In this document: in pieces, positions 60,945-64,000 of the stretch
Position numbering within the stretch: the first letter of the stretch is position 1
Layout: each line of letters begins with the position of its first letter
Assembly (NCBI RefSeq): GCF_030272615.1
Contig: NC_081411.1
Location: 210,449,744 to 210,513,743 of the forward strand
Reading direction: 5' to 3'
Source of the DNA: Cryptomeria japonica
Lineage: Eukaryota; Streptophyta; Pinopsida; Cupressales; Cupressaceae
Length of the DNA stretch: 64,000 bases
Position numbers and translations under genes: made by a program
The notes under the pieces: generated by a model
Told to the model about the DNA's origin: nothing
What the model saw: only the letters and a program-made list of their open reading frames with translations
The model's database searches: none

Positions 60945-61437
60945 TGATCTAAATTATGGATTGAGACGGTACCACCTAAGTGAGAACCTGTGGTATTGTG
61001 GATGAATAAGATAACACATAATTGAAGTGAGCGAAAAAGTGATCTATTCAATTAAAAAATGCAACATATAGTAGTTCATGAGATTCTAAGGGTCACAAAA
61101 ACCCTTTGAGAATCAAAACCTAATAGTCACATCTGATTATTACATAATAAAATTTAAAACTATGAAAATTTCAAAAAAACAATATGAAATTTTGTCCTAA
61201 CTTTAACTAGGCATAACTTTCTGCTTGGGACTCAAAATTATGAGTCGTTTAACTCATTGGAAAGGTCTCCAATACTTTGAGGCAAAGTCCTAAAATAAAA
61301 TGCCTATGGCAACATTCTAAAAGACAGACCAAACTTTCAAGGACTGAAAATGCCCCAAGGCCTTCAAAAATGACAATTGGTAACATATAGAAAAACTAAA
61401 AAAAATATATTTAAATTTTCAAATTTTCTTCTAATCA
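60945..61437 (-). repeat. Gypsy-2 5' LTR
   Basis: It starts TGATCTAAATTATGG and ends CTTCTAATCA. Followed directly by ATTAT, the right target-site copy. Confidence 0.93.
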
Positions 61438-61885
61438 ATTATCAACCATGCAGATGATTCCAATAATGATCATATTGAAAATACTTATCAACAAGAGGAA
61501 GAAAAAATCTCATATAATGATTTTCTAAGCTTTTTTTGAAATATCTGAGATTGATTTTGATGAAGATTTTTATGAATTTCGTTCACTTCCAGATCTTTTT
61601 CCTTCAAATTTGAATGACATCATAAGTGAAGTTGTTGCAATTGGTGATGTAGAAGCTACACAGATTTTGGGATCGCCCATTGAAGGATTAAATTTCAATC
61701 CTCAGAATCTGTGTGCCATATGCTTGGATCCTTCGGAAAATAACAGTGAAGGGATGGAATAATTATCATGTAAACATATATATCATTACAAATACATCCT
61801 GGAATCCACCAAAATTAAGGACAAGTGTCCCATTTGTCATGAGAAATACGATTGCAAGGAGAGACAGTCATGTATCAATTCATGA
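61438..61885 (+). pseudogene. RING-H2 finger gene remnant, main part (E3 ubiquitin ligase type)
   Basis: After the target-site copy the frame runs ADDSNNDHIENTYQQEEEK to a 7-T run (61531-61537), where one extra T shifts it into a stop at 61537-61539. In the next frame it continues acidic (EISEIDFDEDFYEFRSLPDL) to a RING finger: CAIC (61712-61723), then CKHIYH (61769-61786), then CPIC (61826-61837). That is the C-x2-C, C-x-H-x2-H, C-x2-C skeleton of RING-H2 E3 ligases, which pass ubiquitin from E2 to targets. The cysteine expected three residues after the second His is Tyr, and a TAA interrupts the finger at 61760-61762. The stop is TGA 61883-61885. Confidence 0.7.
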
Positions 61886-63239
61886 AATCATTTTAATTTG
61901 AGTCTAGTGTATCTTTCTAACAAAACTGGATACTCAAGTGATATTTGACATGCACAACATTCTCTCAAGAAATAGTGAATAAGGGTTTTTTTAAAATTTG
62001 AAATATATATGATATTAATTTTTAAAATAAATTTACAAATCTTTGTGATGAATGTTTAGAATATATTTTGATTTTTGAAATATATGTTAAAAGTCTATTT
62101 TTGTTTATAGTTGGGAATAAATGTATGGATGCCAAGACTACATATCTTAGAAGGTACATCAGTAATATTTATCCAATTATGATAATTTTGTATTTTAAGA
62201 TATATTCTTTTATGAATAACCATTTCTTGTCCACATATAACTTTTTCCATTTGTACTAACTAGTATATTTATATTTAAAAAATATATGTAAAATATGCCA
62301 AGAGATATCTTATAATATAAGAGAATCATTGTAAAATAAATGTTCTTACTAAACACCAAGAATACAAATCCATTAAATGGAGACAAGTGGCAAGGGTTCT
62401 ATTTTATTGGTAGTAATAAAATAACACCTCCACAAAAACTGAAACATGACATATTTATGCATTTATAGACATTTTGATGTTACTGTAGCAAATCTATTTT
62501 CTATGGAAGAAGTGAAAACAAAATCTAGATCCATGTGTCTTCAAAAGAATGATGACAAAAATTTAAACTTGTTAGAATCAAAGATTCATAATATATTACC
62601 CACAAGTCTTCCATTCTCTGCAAAAGTATTAAAGTTATATTTAAACCTAGGAACATTTTTGACATTTTATCAGTGAACTTATCTCGAATTTTAATTTCAT
62701 CTAGCAAATTAAAAGGATAAATTTCTACAATGCTAGCTTCCCTTGACTTATTCTTTATAATCATAATTTTTTTGTGTTTTCTCTTAATATTCCCTTGTAG
62801 GTGCTATTTTTAAAATGAAGACATTAATTTGACTTAATTTTTAAGAAATTAGCTAAAATGTTAATCACAAAGTTTCCTACAAACAACGTTGCTACTACGT
62901 AGAGTAAAGAGGAAGGAGAGTGGCAGGTGATTTTGGGAAAGAAAGCCAAGAGGCATTCGAATTATCAAATGTTATGTCTAGGTGCTAATGCTATACCTTT
63001 AAGAAATAATGGTTGTCCTCTATTAAGTGACACTAAATATGTGCATTTCTCATCATCTCTCCTCAACTCATCCAGAATTGCCATTTGCTATGTGAGAAGA
63101 TTTTATGACTATAGAAATATTTTAAATAGTAGATAGTTAAATTCAAGTTAATATGGTTGTTCGCAAACACACTCTAATATATATTTGCAGCCGCAAAGGC
63201 TACCACAAGATTCTTGATGTAACCCTAGGGTTTCTCCTA
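61886..63239. other. AT-rich spacer, no gene seen
   Basis: Probably begins with the 3' flank of the RING-H2 remnant. The 69-codon frame at 62927-63136 is unrecognised; it may be the leader or the start of the LINE-E ORF1, since it reads in the same direction. Confidence 0.5.
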
Positions 63240-64000
63240 ACCATCCCATGAATTTCACCCTAATCAATCAAATAAGGAATCCAAGATAGATTTGCCTCCA
63301 AAGTTAGCTAATTATGGACAAGTTGTAAAACTTGAGCAACAATAGGATGAGAAGGTCATTAATTTAAATTCTGACCCTCTCCAGGATTATTGGAATTTGT
63401 ATAACAATAAGGGTATTATTGCTTACTGGAATTGGCAACACCAAACCTTTGAAGAAATGAAGGAATGGTGGAAGGAGGAATTCTCTAATCAGGTAAGTAT
63501 TTTTAACCTAGGTTTTAACTGCTTTCTCATTACCTGTGCTAATTCAAATATCAAAAAGGAAATTCTATTGAGTGAAGTAAAATTGATTGAAGGATATATT
63601 TTTCAATTTTTGATTGGATGCTGAATTTCAATCCTAAAACCTTCAAACCTAAGAAATTTGTGAAATGGGTAAATATAGGCCCTATGTCGAAAGAATTATA
63701 TTGTCTTGAAATCATAGATTTCATAGGATCACAACTAGAAATTTTCCTAAGTGTAGAGGGTATCTTGCATAAGGATATGGCAAAAGATATAAAAGTGCTT
63801 TTACAATTTGATTTTGAAAGGCCAAATTTGAACCCCACTAATTTAATATTTGAGAAGACCAACTGGTGTATATCTCCCTCACTTTATGAAGGTGAAATTG
63901 ACACCTCTTATATCTTTATTCAAAACCTCCATAGCTATGAGAAAATATCTGAAAGTAGCACCTCTACCTCCAACTTAGGTAGCTGAAATAAATTGAGTTC
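63240..64000 (+). pseudogene. LINE-E ORF1 (DUF4283-like), runs to the window end
   Basis: The frames 63397-63624 and 63618-63986 overlap and together read as a plant LINE ORF1: MKEWWKEEFSNQVSIF, FNCFLITCANSNIKKEILLS, LIEGYIFQFLIG, then KWVNIGPMSKELYCLEIIDF, IGSQLEIFLSVEGI and KVLLQFDFERPN. The pattern 'ligand loop, then W...P.....C..I...IG..LG' fits DUF4283. A frameshift near 63620 and a stop at 63350 show decay. ORF2 would lie beyond the window. Confidence 0.65.

Larger units (their letters stand above)
55904..61437 (-). mobile_element. Gypsy-2: complete-bordered Ty3/gypsy retrotransposon
   Basis: A 5.5-kb element on the minus strand with LTRs of 475 and 493 bp, a tRNA-iMet primer-binding site, gag, protease region, RT, RNase H, integrase and polypurine tract. 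It is flanked by a perfect ATTAT duplication (55899-55903 and 61438-61442). LTR termini are TGATC...GATCA with small changes. The coding region is broken by many stops, the RT active site is mutated and the integrase holds a tandem duplication, so it is inactive. It split the RING-H2 locus. Confidence 0.95.

Noticed and set aside
61713-61901. A 62-codon frame starting MPYAWILRKITVKGWNN
   Set aside because: It overlaps the RING-H2 finger in another frame; the zinc-ligand pattern identifies the true frame.

Overview
The window is nuclear DNA of a plant with a large, repeat-filled genome. The grounds are Ty1/copia and Ty3/gypsy LTR retrotransposons primed by initiator-Met tRNA, plant-type LINEs whose ORF1 carries a DUF4283-like domain and whose ORF2 ends in zf-RVT and RNase H-like regions, an F-box/kelch-class plant protein, and long AT-rich spacers. 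A conifer-like genome would fit the old, decayed and nested elements, but the sequence does not prove the species. Nothing bacterial is present: no operons, CRISPR arrays, rRNA or recognisable tRNA.

Layout. 1-501: fragment of LINE family B. 502-5490: Copia-1 (minus), with its 3' LTR at 502-1558 and its 5' end missing. 5491-12983: a large inverted repeat. The left arm (5491-8262) holds LINE-A on the minus strand, the right arm (10020-12983) holds the start of LINE-A2 on the plus strand, and the spacer carries an intact kelch ORF (8301-9299, minus). 10560-27358: LINE-A2, split inside ORF1 by Gypsy-1 (13247-22344). 28290-30692: decayed LINE-B (minus). 31738-37411: decayed LINE-C (plus). 37412-41508: AT-rich spacer. 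41509-44595: LTR element with no recognisable coding region. 45089-47060: 5'-truncated LINE-D (minus). 48984-50055: unrecognised locus ending in a 171-codon ORF with five 15-residue repeats and a C-terminal membrane anchor. 50400-52028: retroelement scraps including an LTR end with primer-binding site. 52240-53757: 1.5 kb of C-poor GA-rich DNA. 53758-55545: very AT-rich DNA. 55557-61885: a RING-H2 gene remnant split by Gypsy-2 (55904-61437). 63240-64000: LINE-E ORF1.

Only the kelch ORF (332 codons from the first ATG) and the 171-codon ORF look free of damage; every retroelement frame I read is broken by stops or frameshifts. The history can be partly ordered. Gypsy-1 inserted into LINE-A2, because removing it with one target-site copy keeps the ORF1 frame open. 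Gypsy-2 inserted into the RING-H2 locus, with a perfect ATTAT duplication. Copia-1 inserted into a LINE-B copy and later lost its 5' end at the inverted-repeat junction.

Most worth a second look: the inverted repeat with the kelch gene in its loop; paired symmetric changes in a palindrome of the Gypsy-1 LTRs; the RING-H2 gene whose TATA box, intron and zinc-ligand pattern survive around an inserted element; the repeat-bearing tail-anchored ORF; and the 1.5-kb purine tract. I did not find a clear new multi-gene system. All identity and divergence figures are by-eye counts.
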